Assembly (NCBI GenBank): GCA_944989445.1
Contig: CALYLW010000734.1
Span: 214,251 to 278,250, forward strand
DNA: 64,000 nt
DNA from: Ampullaceana balthica
Lineage: Eukaryota > Mollusca > Gastropoda > Lymnaeidae
Direction: 5' to 3'
Made by a program: the position numbers and the translations under genes. The notes beneath the pieces were generated by a model. The model was not told where the DNA came from, ran no database searches, and was given only the letters and a program-made list of their open reading frames with translations. Positions 51,096 through 62,675 of this stretch are shown piece after piece (the first letter of the stretch is position 1; the number at the start of each line of letters is the position of its first letter).

Positions 51096-53061
51096 TACTA
51101 TTACTTTAATTGGAGAGGCGTAACATGCTTAAGGAATAACCGTATTTTAATGAAAAACACAAATTATTTGTGCTACTTTACGCAATAAAAACAAAATAAA
51201 TTTAATTTTTATCAACTTACCTTACAATAATTTACTGAAAACTGAAACGGTAATATAAATTACTACTTGCAAGTTAAACACAATATTTGAACCACCATGC
51301 CTTGTAAGTACTTGTTCGTGCATCATTCTGCAAAGTCAAAATTCCACGAAAAACCGTCGTGGCGATATTAATAGCATACATTATTCGGCCCGGCCGTGTT
51401 GTGTTTTTTTTGGTAGTTTTCTTATAAAAGCGTCATCTGTGACTTATACCGCTTAGTTTTCCAAACAAATGGATACGTTTTTTAAGCGATTTAAAATTTT
51501 TGAACGGTTTTGCGTTAGCTGTAATATCCATTATGTAATAAAACAAACGTTGGGCGAATCCGTTAATTAAGACTTGAAGTTACGAATATTTTTGTTTCAC
51601 CTTGGTTTCCCCCCTTCAAAAGAAGAGGGCGGTTGTCGAAAATGGTTGCCCCTAAATGAGTGCCGCCCGGGGCGAACCGCCCCCACCGCCCCCGCCCCCA
51701 AGCTACGCCACTGAAAATAGTCCTTGCTTGACAATGTCATGGGCGATACATATTCTAATTTGAAGGCAAAATTTAAAAGTCTAGTAGATTAGCTGGTGTA
51801 CAAAAATCATATATTTTTTCCGGATTCTGTAACTTCCAAAAAACATCTCACGAATTTCTACAGAAATATCATCTTATGAAAGAATACAACTTACATCTCT
51901 AACTGTTTTTCTGAAAAACATGGCCGTAAATTCGCTCTTATCGCAAATAAATTAACCAAATGAGAGAGAAATTAATATAATAAGGTATCTACATACAAAT
52001 TTAAGCAAAATTCAGAGCATCCTTTTAAATACTCCATTAGTTTCTCTGTGAGTAGCCTCAGTTCCAGAATATTGCTTATCTTTGCATTAGTATTGTCCTC
52101 TCTGTGACCTAAAAAAAGCCATTTCTATTTTTTTCTAGGATTTAATAACGCCACACATTCTAAAAAAATGTTTGTTTTTTTCCTTTTACAACAACGAATT
52201 TTTCTTTTTATGCAACAAAAGACATGATTGCTATTTTTTTTTGCTTTTCTAAGATAATAAGCCCTTTAGCGCGAACAATGTTCCAGTAGTTTACTTACGT
52301 TAAAATCATTCTCACGTATCAGTCTCGTCTCTATTTTGGTGTAAGGTCCGTTTCTAATTTGAAAAAGTGAATGTTAATATGTTGGTCATTCTTTCAATCG
52401 CGCTGCACCTACAGTGAAGTGTAGGTTACTTTTGTACGTACAGGGAATTTATTTAAATCAATTAAGTCCATATGTTTTTTTTATGGTTTATTGGTTTTAG
52501 TTAAGATTTAAAGGATACAGCAATTTTCTTTTCTAAAAGATGGGCGGTTCACAAACTTTAATAAATAATAGGTACCATCACATCAGTGTCATGTTTTTAT
52601 GCTACTTCAGCCCCTTGGTTTTCAGTTCAGTAGCATTAGTTTCAGAAGACTTTATATTCATTACGAAGTTATAAAGTTTTGGCATTAGGAACAATCACAA
52701 ATTTTAATACAGTTCCTAATTTTTTACCTTAACTTTTTTTAAAAACTTTATTTTAACGTCTTTCATTTTTAGAAGTTAATTAAAATGAGGAATTTGCCGT
52801 CTCCGGAGCATTCGATTGGCTCATATTTTAAATTCATAGGGAACAGTAATTTCGCTTCTACATCAAGAGCAGCTGTCCAATTTGAAGAATCAATTAAGTC
52901 ACCAGCCCATACTACTTAAGCTTTGTGGTTATTCATTTCAGTATCAGAATAATTTATGTTCAATAATAGTTTTCATTCTTAAAAGCTAATTAACAACGAG
53001 GAATTTTCCGCCCCTAAAAAATGTCACCCGGGGCATTTGCCCCCTTCTCGCTACGTCACTG

Positions 53062-53890
53062 TGTATAAATGGACGCATATACTGCTTCTGGTGTAAATGT
53101 ATTATTACTTATTTGGTTGTGTTTTTAAAACCCCCCCCCTTTTCCACCAGTGTTTTTTTTTAAATTTTAAGTCAAAATAAATGTACAAGGAGTGGAGGAT
53201 ACCTGGGGACTGGGGGGATGGGTGTCTTTCTGCAAAGTTCATTGTGTCTGCTGTGGGGAAAGGGAGAGCGTGTAAATAATTATATTTGGATTTTGGTTAA
53301 AAAGGTCATCAGACTGAAAAATGCTTAACAACAAATATTCATATAAACATAAATTCTGTAGCTAAATATCAATAATATGGTTGTAAAGTTGTTTTGACTG
53401 GCTTAAATTATTGTGAATCTTTTAAAGTGCACTACTTAAATATTGGTTGTGTCACAAAAATATAGTAAATAGGAGTCTATATTTATTGTCACATCATAGT
53501 TTCTGCAGTTATAATTGAAAATAACAATAGCGCTTTTGTAGTTTATTTAATCATTTATTTACAATAATTAATTTAGACGATTATTTTATAGTTTACACAC
53601 AATGGCAATAACATTAGTGAAACATAACTTACAAATGATTTCTATATCTTCTGTTTGTAAAGCACAAGGAAAATCTAATGTTCAAATGCATGGGATTGGT
53701 TTGCCTGAAGAAAGTAGGAAAACCAGCTTAATATCAAGTTTTAAAACTCTACTGAATATGCAAGATTACACATAGCCATGGATACACATAACCATGGATA
53801 AGGATAGGGAGGCAATAATCTTATTTTTATATGTAGCTTCTGTAATAGATAAGCTACTGAATATAAATTTAGATATATACATAATAATTA
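53062..53890. other. Spacer between hAT and Helitron
   Basis: AT-rich spacer with no recognisable element end, exon or ORF. Confidence 0.4.
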
Positions 53891-56149
53891 TCTAATATAT
53901 AAAGATGAAAGTTTGTGTGTTTGTTTGTTTGTGTGTTTGTTTGTTACCAATGGAAATCCACACCGTTGGACCCAGGATGCTGAAATTTTGCATGGGGCTC
54001 TCATTCGACCCTAGACAGGTCGTAGGCTATGTTTCAACCCCAGGTGACCACCCCTAGGGTAAGGGGGCCCATAATCAGAAAATGTAGAGCCAAATTAAGA
54101 CAAAATAAATTCTCATTTCGATATTGAACAGCTTCATGCGGGCATTCAAAACGAGTTCATTTTGGTGCGTTATTTTTTACAATACTTTATTTTTAGCTGT
54201 GCGCTTTCAAAAATCTTTTATTGTCAAATTACGGTGCGCACCTTTTCGTGCACGCATCTAAAAGTGAGCAGTGTAATTTTATTATAATAACATTCATATT
54301 TGTTTTGGCCTTGCGGTACAAAACAGTGGCCTTTTATACAAATACTTTCTTGATAGTATAGATCTGTTAACACTATTTCATTACATTTGTCACACGATGT
54401 ATGGTATTTATTTTTAAATTAAGAGTTTTATTATGTTGTTTCTAATGACTCAAATTTTAATTTAAACAAATACTAATTATGTGAGGGTATTTTATGTGGA
54501 AAGAAATTGCCCAAGTCAAAAAAGCTTAATCGTAATTTAGAGGAACTATACGTTTGTTTTTCTTAAAATTTGTTGCGTGTTCTATATTAATTTTTCTTGC
54601 TTATTTTACTTGCTCAATCCCTTAAATTTAATTATTAAAGTTAATCATCAATGATTATTACATGCATATAAAAGCCTACGGCCAAATGCTTTGTTTTTTT
54701 TATTACATAAGCTTTATAAATTTACAATTTAAACCTTTCTACCGGACTTATAAACATAAGCATATTAAACTCAATACAAGTGAACCTATAAGCAATTAAT
54801 TAAGTTGGGTAGCGAATTGAATATGCCATGGTCATTACGCTGTTGCGGAATAACAAAAGCCATTTTAAAAATAGATGTTTAGTCAAACATAGCATCTTTT
54901 TTTCCTATTTCGTAAATAATTTATTTATTTTTCAGAAACTAAATCTGGTGTTTGAAATATAATTTACAAACTATGACGTCCCATCGGGAAACATGGTCAA
55001 AAATATACTTGAATTCTTTTTTAAAATTATACCTATTACATAAAAGCCGTAAATTTAAATCGTATAACATAGAGACAAATATAAAAAAGCATTATATATC
55101 ATTACCATATTAAAACACTAATTAAAAAAGACTATAAACAAGTATAAAATTTATTTTTGGAGCAGTACTGCATTATAAGACTTCATTTTAAGCATACGCC
55201 TTTACATTAACTTTATTTGACTAAAAATTGACTATAATTTTTTCACTTTTGTCCCTTTCTACAAAACGGTCCATTTAGCGATGGATTCCAAAATCTTATA
55301 TGTTGCTGTTTCACCAGGGGATTCAATTCTTTTTTGATTCCCGTTTTCAGATAAGACATTATATTTTGTAAAAAAAAATTCCTGTTTTTGTTGCTGGAAA
55401 TTAGATAAAGGGTGATTTTTACTCATTACTTTTAGTTCAGAGTTGAGTCGTGCTTAATTGTTTTTAGTATGATTCGTAAATTTTACAGACTTTTAGTCAA
55501 ATGGGAAGTTGGACCATTAGTGAGAGGGGGCTTAGGCTTTTATTAGTATAGAAAAGGGGAGGGCACTAAATGAAGTTAATCAAGAGAAATACAAAAAAAT
55601 AAGAAGAAAGTAAATCGTTGCATACACATACATACTTTACAAATAACTATTTGAATATTTTCAACAACATAATAAAACTTGCTCATTACTATAAACTTAC
55701 TTATTAAAAATAAGAATCAATGATCTTGACATGCATATAAAGGCCTAGGACCTATGTTGTCATTTCATGTTTACATAATTTTATGTTTACATAAGCTAAA
55801 CAAATTAACTATTTAAACTTTAGCTAACGAACTTATTAAGAAAGTCATTAAACTTAACACAAGTGAACCTAAAGATCACTAATTCCGTGTAGTTAGAAGC
55901 ATAAAACTCTGGGTGGTTGTTAAGTACACTTCCGTGGTGGTAACGAGCAAAAAAAATATTTAAATATCAATTTTCATATAGCCCATATAATGAAAAAAAC
56001 GTCTTTGTGCCCCCGGCCCCCATGACTGAATTGCAACTTTTTTACGCAAATGATCGTCGTGAGAGGCTACTCAACAACTTCCCAAAGTTTCATGCTTCTA
56101 CCTACACGCGAAGTTGGAGAATTCAATTAGTGATGAGTCAGTTTTTTAT

Positions 56150-56302
56150 ATAAGAAAAAAACTACATAGCCTATGACCTGTCCCGGGTCAAATGAGGGTC
56201 CCATGCAAAATTTCAGCACCTAGGTCCAACGGTGTGGCATTCTATGAGTAACAAAACAAACAAAAGAAACAAACAAACAAACTTTCATCTTTATATATTA
56301 GA
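56150..56302 (-). mobile_element. Inverted Helitron 5-prime terminus
   Basis: On the minus strand from 56302 the sequence reads TCTAATATATAAAGATG, then gtttgtttg runs, ccacaccgttgga, gctgaaattttgcatgg and caggtcataggctatg, matching the terminus at 53891. It faces the opposite way. No matching CTAG/hairpin end was found between 53891 and 56150. Confidence 0.65.
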
Positions 56303-57162
56303 TGGGGTTTTCCCGCTTTGGGAATGTCAATGTTTGACTGTTGCACAGTGCGCACTATTTTGACACATGCTTGGTGTGACGTAGTTTGGTGTGGGATGAC
56401 GTCAATAGAGAGATATGCTAGAGGGACGATTTTGTAGCGGAGAGCACGCACAGTGTTGTTATTATTTTGCCTTGAAGGATTTCTTTGTTCAATTAAAATA
56501 TTGATTCTTCTGATGGTGTTTTTACTTATTGAGTTGAAGCCTTGTGAGTCATAAAAATCATTAGAACTTGACATTCTTAAGAAGAACAAATGAAATTAAT
56601 CTCTTTAGAATGTGTTTTTTAAGATTTTACTATAACTAACCCTACCTAACCAAACTTGAAGTAGTAAACAAGTTTATATATTAGCTTATCTAATACCTTT
56701 CAGCCATTTAGTGGTGCTAATAGAATAAATTAAATTCATCTGTTCATTGATGTTAAGAAGGATGAATTAAATACATATATTTATTGATCTTGTGAAGGTT
56801 AAATTAAATAAATCTCTTCTGAATATTTTTTTTTGGATCTTATAATCAATACAAAATATCCACTAAACAAATTATATATCCAAAACTTAAATTAACACTT
56901 CACCTGTTTTACAAATGTCTAAACACAATTGATGTGTTCCGAATTAAACAAATAGTCATGGGGTAGCAAAATTTAAACTAATTTAATAATTTACTTATAA
57001 GTTACTTATTTATCTAAGTTACTTATAAGTTTATTGATGCTAAAAGGGGGGGGGGAACCTTCAGTATGGTATTTAAGAAGAAAGTTTTAACAAAGGGAAA
57101 TACTTAAAAGCAGTTGTACACTAAAACAATATATAAGCTATTATGTTCCAATCTTTCTTCAG

Positions 57163-60100
57163 AGAAATCATGCCCCCAAAAAGAAAAACTCAATTAGGTC
57201 GTGTTTCTAAAACGGCAAAGAAGCAAGCCTTACATAGAGAAAATGAAACGAATGAACAAACACAGGCAAGACTTGCTGTTGAGAGAGAAAGAGTTTCAAT
57301 CAGAAGAGCTAATGAAACCAGTGAACAAACACAGGCAAGACTTGATGATGAGAGAGAAAGAGGTTTCCATAAGAAGAGCTAATGAAACCAGTGAACAAAC
57401 ACAGACAAGACTTGATGATAAGAGAGAAAGAGTTTCAATCAGAAGAGCTAATGAAACCAGTGAACAAACACAGGCAAGACTTGATGATGAGAGAGAAAGA
57501 GTTTCAATCAGAAGAGCTAATGAAACCAGTGAACAAACACAGGCAAGACTTGATGATGAGAGAGAAGGAGTTTCAATCAGAAGAGCTAATGAAACCAGTG
57601 AAACAAACACAGGCAAGACTTGATGATGAGAGAGAAAGAGTTTCAATCAGAAGAGCTAATGAACCAGTGAACAAACACAGGCAAGACTTGATGATGAGAG
57701 AGAAAGAGTTTCAATCAGAAGAGCTAATGAAACCAATAAACAAGCACAGGCAAGACTTGATGAAAAAAGAGTCAGATCTTCAATGAGAAGAGCAAATGAA
57801 ACAAAAAACAAACCCAAATAAGACTTGCAGACCAGAGAAATGGAAATTTAAACAGAAGAAGAAATGAAATGCAGCAAGACCTTAAAGGTGCTGCTCATCA
57901 ATATGACCCAGATATTCCATACCATCAACATGAAAAGGTCAACATTGGTGAGATGAACTTGATCTGCAAGCATTGCAGTGCATTTAAATGGAAAGATGAG
58001 CACCCTGGAATGTGCTGTTCAAATGGCAAAGTTAAACTAGAGACTCTGCAACATCCACCTGAGCCACTTGATCATTTGCTTCAAGGTGTATCTCAAACGT
58101 CTAAACGCTTCCTAGCCAACATCAGAAAATACAACTCATGCTTTCAAATGACATCTTTTGGTGCCAGCAAAGAAATTCGTGAACAAGGATTCATGCCAAC
58201 ATTTAAAGTTCAAGGCCAAATTTATCACAGGGCTGGATCTCTGCTGCCAGCTGAAGGCGAACCACAGTTTCTGCAGATCTATTTCATGGGAGACCAAGCT
58301 AGAGAAGTCCAACAAAGATGTGCAAACTTTCCAGACTTGCAACAAAATGTTGTTTTGGAGTTGCAAGAACTCCTACATGCAAACAATGCCTACCTTCAAA
58401 ATTTTCAAGACAGCTCTAGAAAGAATGCCAACTGATGAATACAAAGTTGTGATACGAGCTGACAAAGCACCAAGACATGAACACCAAAGGCGGTTCAATG
58501 TACCAACATTTGATGAAGTGGCCATTGTCATGGTAGGAAATGAATTTGACAGACGTGACATTGTCCTTCAAAAGCGAAACAACCTTCTCCAAAGAGTTGC
58601 AGAAACTCATCGCTCTTATGATGCTCTGCAATATCCCCTAATGTTTTGGCAAGGTGAAGATGGGTACTCCTTTGGCATTCCTCAGACAAACCCAGACACG
58701 GGAAACAATGTTTTGGGTAAAAAGGTTACAGCAATGGACTTTTATGCATATCGAATCATGATTCGCAGTGGTGAAGATAACCATCTCTTGAAATTTAGAC
58801 AGCTGTTCCATCAATTCATCGTAGATATGTACGCGAAAATTGAAAGTGAACGCTTGCTCTACATCCGTCTAAATCAAAAGAAGCTGAGAGTTGAAGACTA
58901 CATTCACCTCAGAGATGCCATTGCAAATGATGCCAATCCAAATGATCTGGGGAAAATGGTTATCTTGCCAGCAACATTTACAGGAAGTCCAAGACACATG
59001 CATGAGTACACTCAAGATGCTATGACTTATGTCAGAAATTATGGAAGGCCAGATTTGTTTATCACCTTTACATGCAATCCACTATGGCAAGAAATTCAGG
59101 CTCATCTTTTACCTGGCCAATCAGCAGTGGATCGACATGATTTGGTTGCTAGAGTCTTCAAACGAAAACTATCAAAATTAATGGGAGTCATTACAAAAAG
59201 TCATGTCTATGGTGAAACGAGATGCTGGATGTACTCAATTGAATGGCAGAAGAGAGGCTTACCCCATGCACACATCCTAATCTGGCTGATGAAAAAATTA
59301 CGACCTAATCAAATTGACAATGTAATCTCAGCAGAAATACCAACTCTACACAAGATAATTTTTTGTTTGAAATTGTTGTGAAAAATATGCTGCATGGACC
59401 CTGTGGAAACTTGAACAGAAACTCTGCTTGCATGGTTGATGGGAAATGCTCAAAAAAATATCCAAGGAATTTGATACAAGAAACTAAAACTGGTGAAGAT
59501 GGCTATCCTGTGTACAGACGCCGTAAACCAGGAGATGGTGGTTTTACTGCAAAAATCAAAATGAAGGTTGGTTCAACATATCAGAAATAGAAATGGACAA
59601 CAGATGGGTGGTTCCCTACACTCCAATTTTGACAAAAATGTTTCAAGCTCACATAAATGTCGAATCTTGCCAATCTGTCAAGGCCATCAAATACATCTGC
59701 AAGTACGTCAATAAAGGAAGTGACCAGGCCGTTTTTGGTCTTGAAGGAAACCAAGAGAATCCAGATGAGGTGCAAAATTTCTAATGGGTCGTTACATCAG
59801 CAGTAATGAAGCAGTCTGGAGAATTTTGAAATTTCCAAATTCATGAACGGTATCCAACAGTTGTTCACTTGAGTGTTCATCTTGAAAATGGGCAAAGAGT
59901 ATACTTCAACCAAGAAATATATATCATCAAATTCTGGAGCCACCAAGAACAACTTTGACAGCTTTTTTTCAACTGTGCCAACAAGACGACATGTGCAAAA
60001 ACCATTCTCTATTGTGTTGTTCCAAGGTACTATACTTGGAATGCTTCTCAAAATTATTTAAACGCCCGAAAACAAGGAGCAGATGTTGAATATCATCCAG

Positions 60101-62044
60101 GGATAAAATCTTCAGATGCATTGGGACGTGTGTACACCGTTCACACCATCTAATGCAGAATGCTTCTTTTTGAGGATGCTACTTCATGTTGTTAGAGGAC
60201 CAACATCCTACACTGACTTAAAAACTGTTGATGGTCATGTGTGTGCTACCATTTAGGGAAGCTTGCCAAATGCAAGGGCTACTAGAAACGATCACCATTG
60301 GGTCTTGACCATGGAGGAGGCGTGTACATCTCAATCACCTACCGTTTGAGACATCTGTTTTCAATTTTGCTGACAACATGCTGTTTCTAATCACTTGCTC
60401 TCTGGATACATTTAAACACATATTCGAGTGAGGACATTATGTTGCAAACCAAGAGAGAGAATCAAACACTGCTAATTGAGTTCTCTAATGAGATTTACAA
60501 AAGGTGTCTTATGTTGTTGGAGGATTTGTGTGTATCAATGTCAGGAAGGAACCTTGACCAGTTTGGGTTACCAACGCCTCAAAGAAATGAAAACAATCTT
60601 CAGAATAGTGAAATTCTACGAGAACAAAATTATAACACAAATGAATTGATGGCCTATGTCTCAGAAATCAACCACGTTTAGTTGAGGATCAAAGAGCTGC
60701 CTACATTCACATCTTAGAACTGGTTACCTCAAAAAAAGGTGGAATCATATTCCTTGATGCTCCAGGAGGGTACAGGTAAAACATTGTGATCAATTTGCTC
60801 TTGGCTACAATCAGACGAGACAAAGGTATTGCTCTAGCCGTTGCTTCTTCTGGCATAGCATCAACATTGCTTGCCGGGGGTAGAACAGCTCATTCTGCCT
60901 TCAAGTTACCTTTGAACATGAACCATTCTGAGAATGTAACCTGCAACATATCAAAAGGATCAGGAAAGGCCAAGGTACTAGAACAGTGTTCTCTCATTGT
61001 CTGGGATGAGTGTACAATGTCACACAAGCGAGCTCTTGAAGCCTTGAACAACACTCTTCAGGATTTAAAAGGAAACACAAAACTAATGGAGGAACAGTTG
61101 TGGTATTAGCTGGAGATTTTCGACAAACTTTGCCTGTCATTCCAAGGTCAACACCAAGCGATGAGTTGAATGCCTTCCTCAAAGCTTCAACTCTGTGGAA
61201 ACAGGTCAAGAAAATGACTCTGACCACCAACATGAGAGTCCATTTACATGGAGATAATGCAGCAGGCTACTTCTCACATCAATTGCTTCAACTTGGCGAT
61301 GGAAAGTGGCAGGTAGACCCAGCATCAGGAACAGTTTCTTTCCCATCAAATTTTTGCACTGTAGCAAAGTCACTTGAAGAGTTGAAACTTGCCGTTTTTC
61401 CAAACATCCAAGACCAGTTTAAAAATCCTGAGTGGTTGTGCGAAAGGGCCATTCTTGCTCCAAAGAATTCAAGTGTCAACAGCATCAATTCTCAAATTCA
61501 AAATTTTCTACCAGACATTTCAAACAACTACAAATCTATTGATACGGTTACAGATCCGGCCCAAGCTGTTTACTATCCAACAGAATTTTTGAATTCATTA
61601 GATCCTCCTGGCATGCCATCACATAACTTGGAACTTAAAATCGGAGCTCCTATCATACTTCTGAGAAATTTGGATCCCCCTAAACTATGCAATGGAACAC
61701 GATTGAGCATCAAGCATCTCTTACCTCATGTAATAGAAGCCACAATTTTGACAGGCTGCGCCAAAGGAGAAGATGTCTTCATCCCAAGAATTCCACTCAT
61801 ACCAACAGATATGCCTTTTGATTTCAAGCGCCTCCAGTTTCCAATCAGGCTTGCATTTGCCATGTCTATCAACAAGGCACAGGGACAGTCTTTAAAAGTG
61901 GCAGGCATTGTACTTGAGGAAGCATGCTTTGCCCACGGACAGCTATATGTGGCATGTTCTAGAGTTGGGTCACCAACAAATCTTTTCATTTTTGCACCAG
62001 ACGGAAAAACCAAAAATATAGTCTATCGACAAGCCTTAATATAA
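57163..62044 (+). pseudogene. Helitron Rep/helicase, frameshifted
   Basis: Helitron transposases join an HUH-type rolling-circle nuclease to a Pif1-like helicase. From M-P-P-K-R-K (57163) the order is: tandem-repeat N-terminus; zinc-finger-like C-K-H-C-S-A...G-M-C-C-S-N-G-K (about 57967-58031); S-C-F-Q-M-T-S-F-G-A; F-I-T-F-T-C-N-P (about 59055); HUH motif G-L-P-H-A-H-I-L (59256-59279); two-tyrosine motif K-Y-I-C-K-Y-V-N-K-G (tyrosines at 59692 and 59704). The helicase follows: D-A-P-G-G (Walker A), V-W-D-E-C-T-M, A-G-D-F-R-Q-T-L-P-V-I, N-K-A-Q-G-Q-S, V-A-C-S-R-V, ending Q-A-L-I-stop. Breaks: shifts in the repeats, near 58395, 59355, 59587, heavy decay 59785-60440, one extra t at 60771 inside Walker A, and one near 61090. 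Motif residues survive but no full-length protein can be made. Confidence 0.92.
57243..57800 (+). repeat. 69-bp coding tandem repeat in Helitron N-terminus
   Basis: About eight copies of a 69-bp unit starting gaaaccagtgaacaaacaca encode a 23-residue charged, probably coiled-coil repeat (R-A-N-E-T-S-E-Q-T-Q-A-R-L-D-D-E-R-E-R-V-S-I-R). Single-base indels near 57361, 57600 and 57660 shift the frame between copies. Similar R/E-rich repeats occur at the start of many Helitron proteins. The minus-strand frame here is a shadow. Confidence 0.9.
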
Positions 62045-62169
62045 GCAATATATAAATTACATGTACTTATTTTTAATTACATTTCAATTTATTTTTTAAA
62101 TTGTTTTTCAATGCATGAATTGAAATATTTTTTTTAAAAATCTGTTGACTATTATTTTAATCGTGCGAC

Positions 62170-62184
62170 GCCGGGTAACCCGGC
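62170..62184 (+). other. Helitron 3-prime hairpin
   Basis: GCCGGGT-A-ACCCGGC can fold into a 7-bp stem 2 nt before the terminal CTAG junction, the usual termination signal of Helitron transposition. The 40880 relative has the weaker gccgggtaccccagc. Confidence 0.8.
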
Positions 62185-62675
62185 TAGTTAAATTATAATT
62201 ATTAGATAAGATAAGATTTACTATGCTTTAAAAGTTTTCTATTTCTAAGTATGTAAGCAAAACAGAACTGATTATTTTTAATACTTTATAATTGTCTATG
62301 AATTTAAGCACTCTTTAATAGGACTTGAACTTAAGTTTAACACAACAAGTTTTAAAAGCAAATTGCTAAATATGTGTAATCTTTACGCTCTTAATTGCCT
62401 AATTGTCAGTGCTTAATTATAAAACACTAAAATGAATGATATTTGTTTAATATAAGTATAAATATAAGTATTTGTTTATAAAATGTTTACAACTGGTAGC
62501 ATAGTCAAAAATAAGCTAGCCACTATCAAATTCTCTCTATCGTTGGGCTCAATAAAGTACACTGCCCATAAAGATAATTTTACCACACTGTTTCCTTATT
62601 TTAATATAAAAACTGCCTCTTAACAAGAGTACATGAAAAATAATTAATTTATATAATTGAAATTCATAACAGAAT

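Larger units (their letters stand above)
49140..51713 (-). mobile_element. hAT element with perfect 8-bp duplication
   Basis: It starts CAGTGGCGTAGCTAG and ends, inverted, CAGTGGCGTAGCTTGG. The exact 8-bp duplication aaaatagt occurs at 49132-49139 and 51714-51721. 2.57 kb, with transposase remnants on the minus strand and two nested MITEs (49199-49568, 49930-50089). It is inserted in the older hAT at 48045-53061. Confidence 0.85.
48045..53061 (-). mobile_element. 5 kb hAT element with nested insertions
   Basis: The left end CAGCGGCGTAGCCTGGG and the right end, inverted CAGTGACGTAGCGAG, lead into gcccggggc-type subterminal motifs. Flanking 8-mers tgtttaaa and tgtataaa match at seven positions. 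The interior holds a second complete hAT (49140-51713) and two MITEs (48274, 48701). No intact transposase is left. Confidence 0.6.
53891..62187 (+). mobile_element. 8.3 kb Helitron with both termini
   Basis: Starts TCTAATATATAAAGATG after A (53890). Ends with hairpin GCCGGGTAACCCGGC (62170-62184) and CTAG (62187), before T. It carries a plus-strand Rep/helicase gene (57163-62044) broken by frameshifts. Both termini match the 658-bp element at 40223-40880. The 3.3 kb ahead of the gene contains a direct repeat pair (about 54600-54830 and 55690-55900) and a second, inverted 5-prime-type terminus at 56302, so a minus-strand relative may be inserted. Confidence 0.8.

Noticed and set aside
57296..57646. 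116-residue minus-strand ORF rich in L and S
   Set aside because: Antisense shadow of the 69-bp coding repeat of the Helitron protein.
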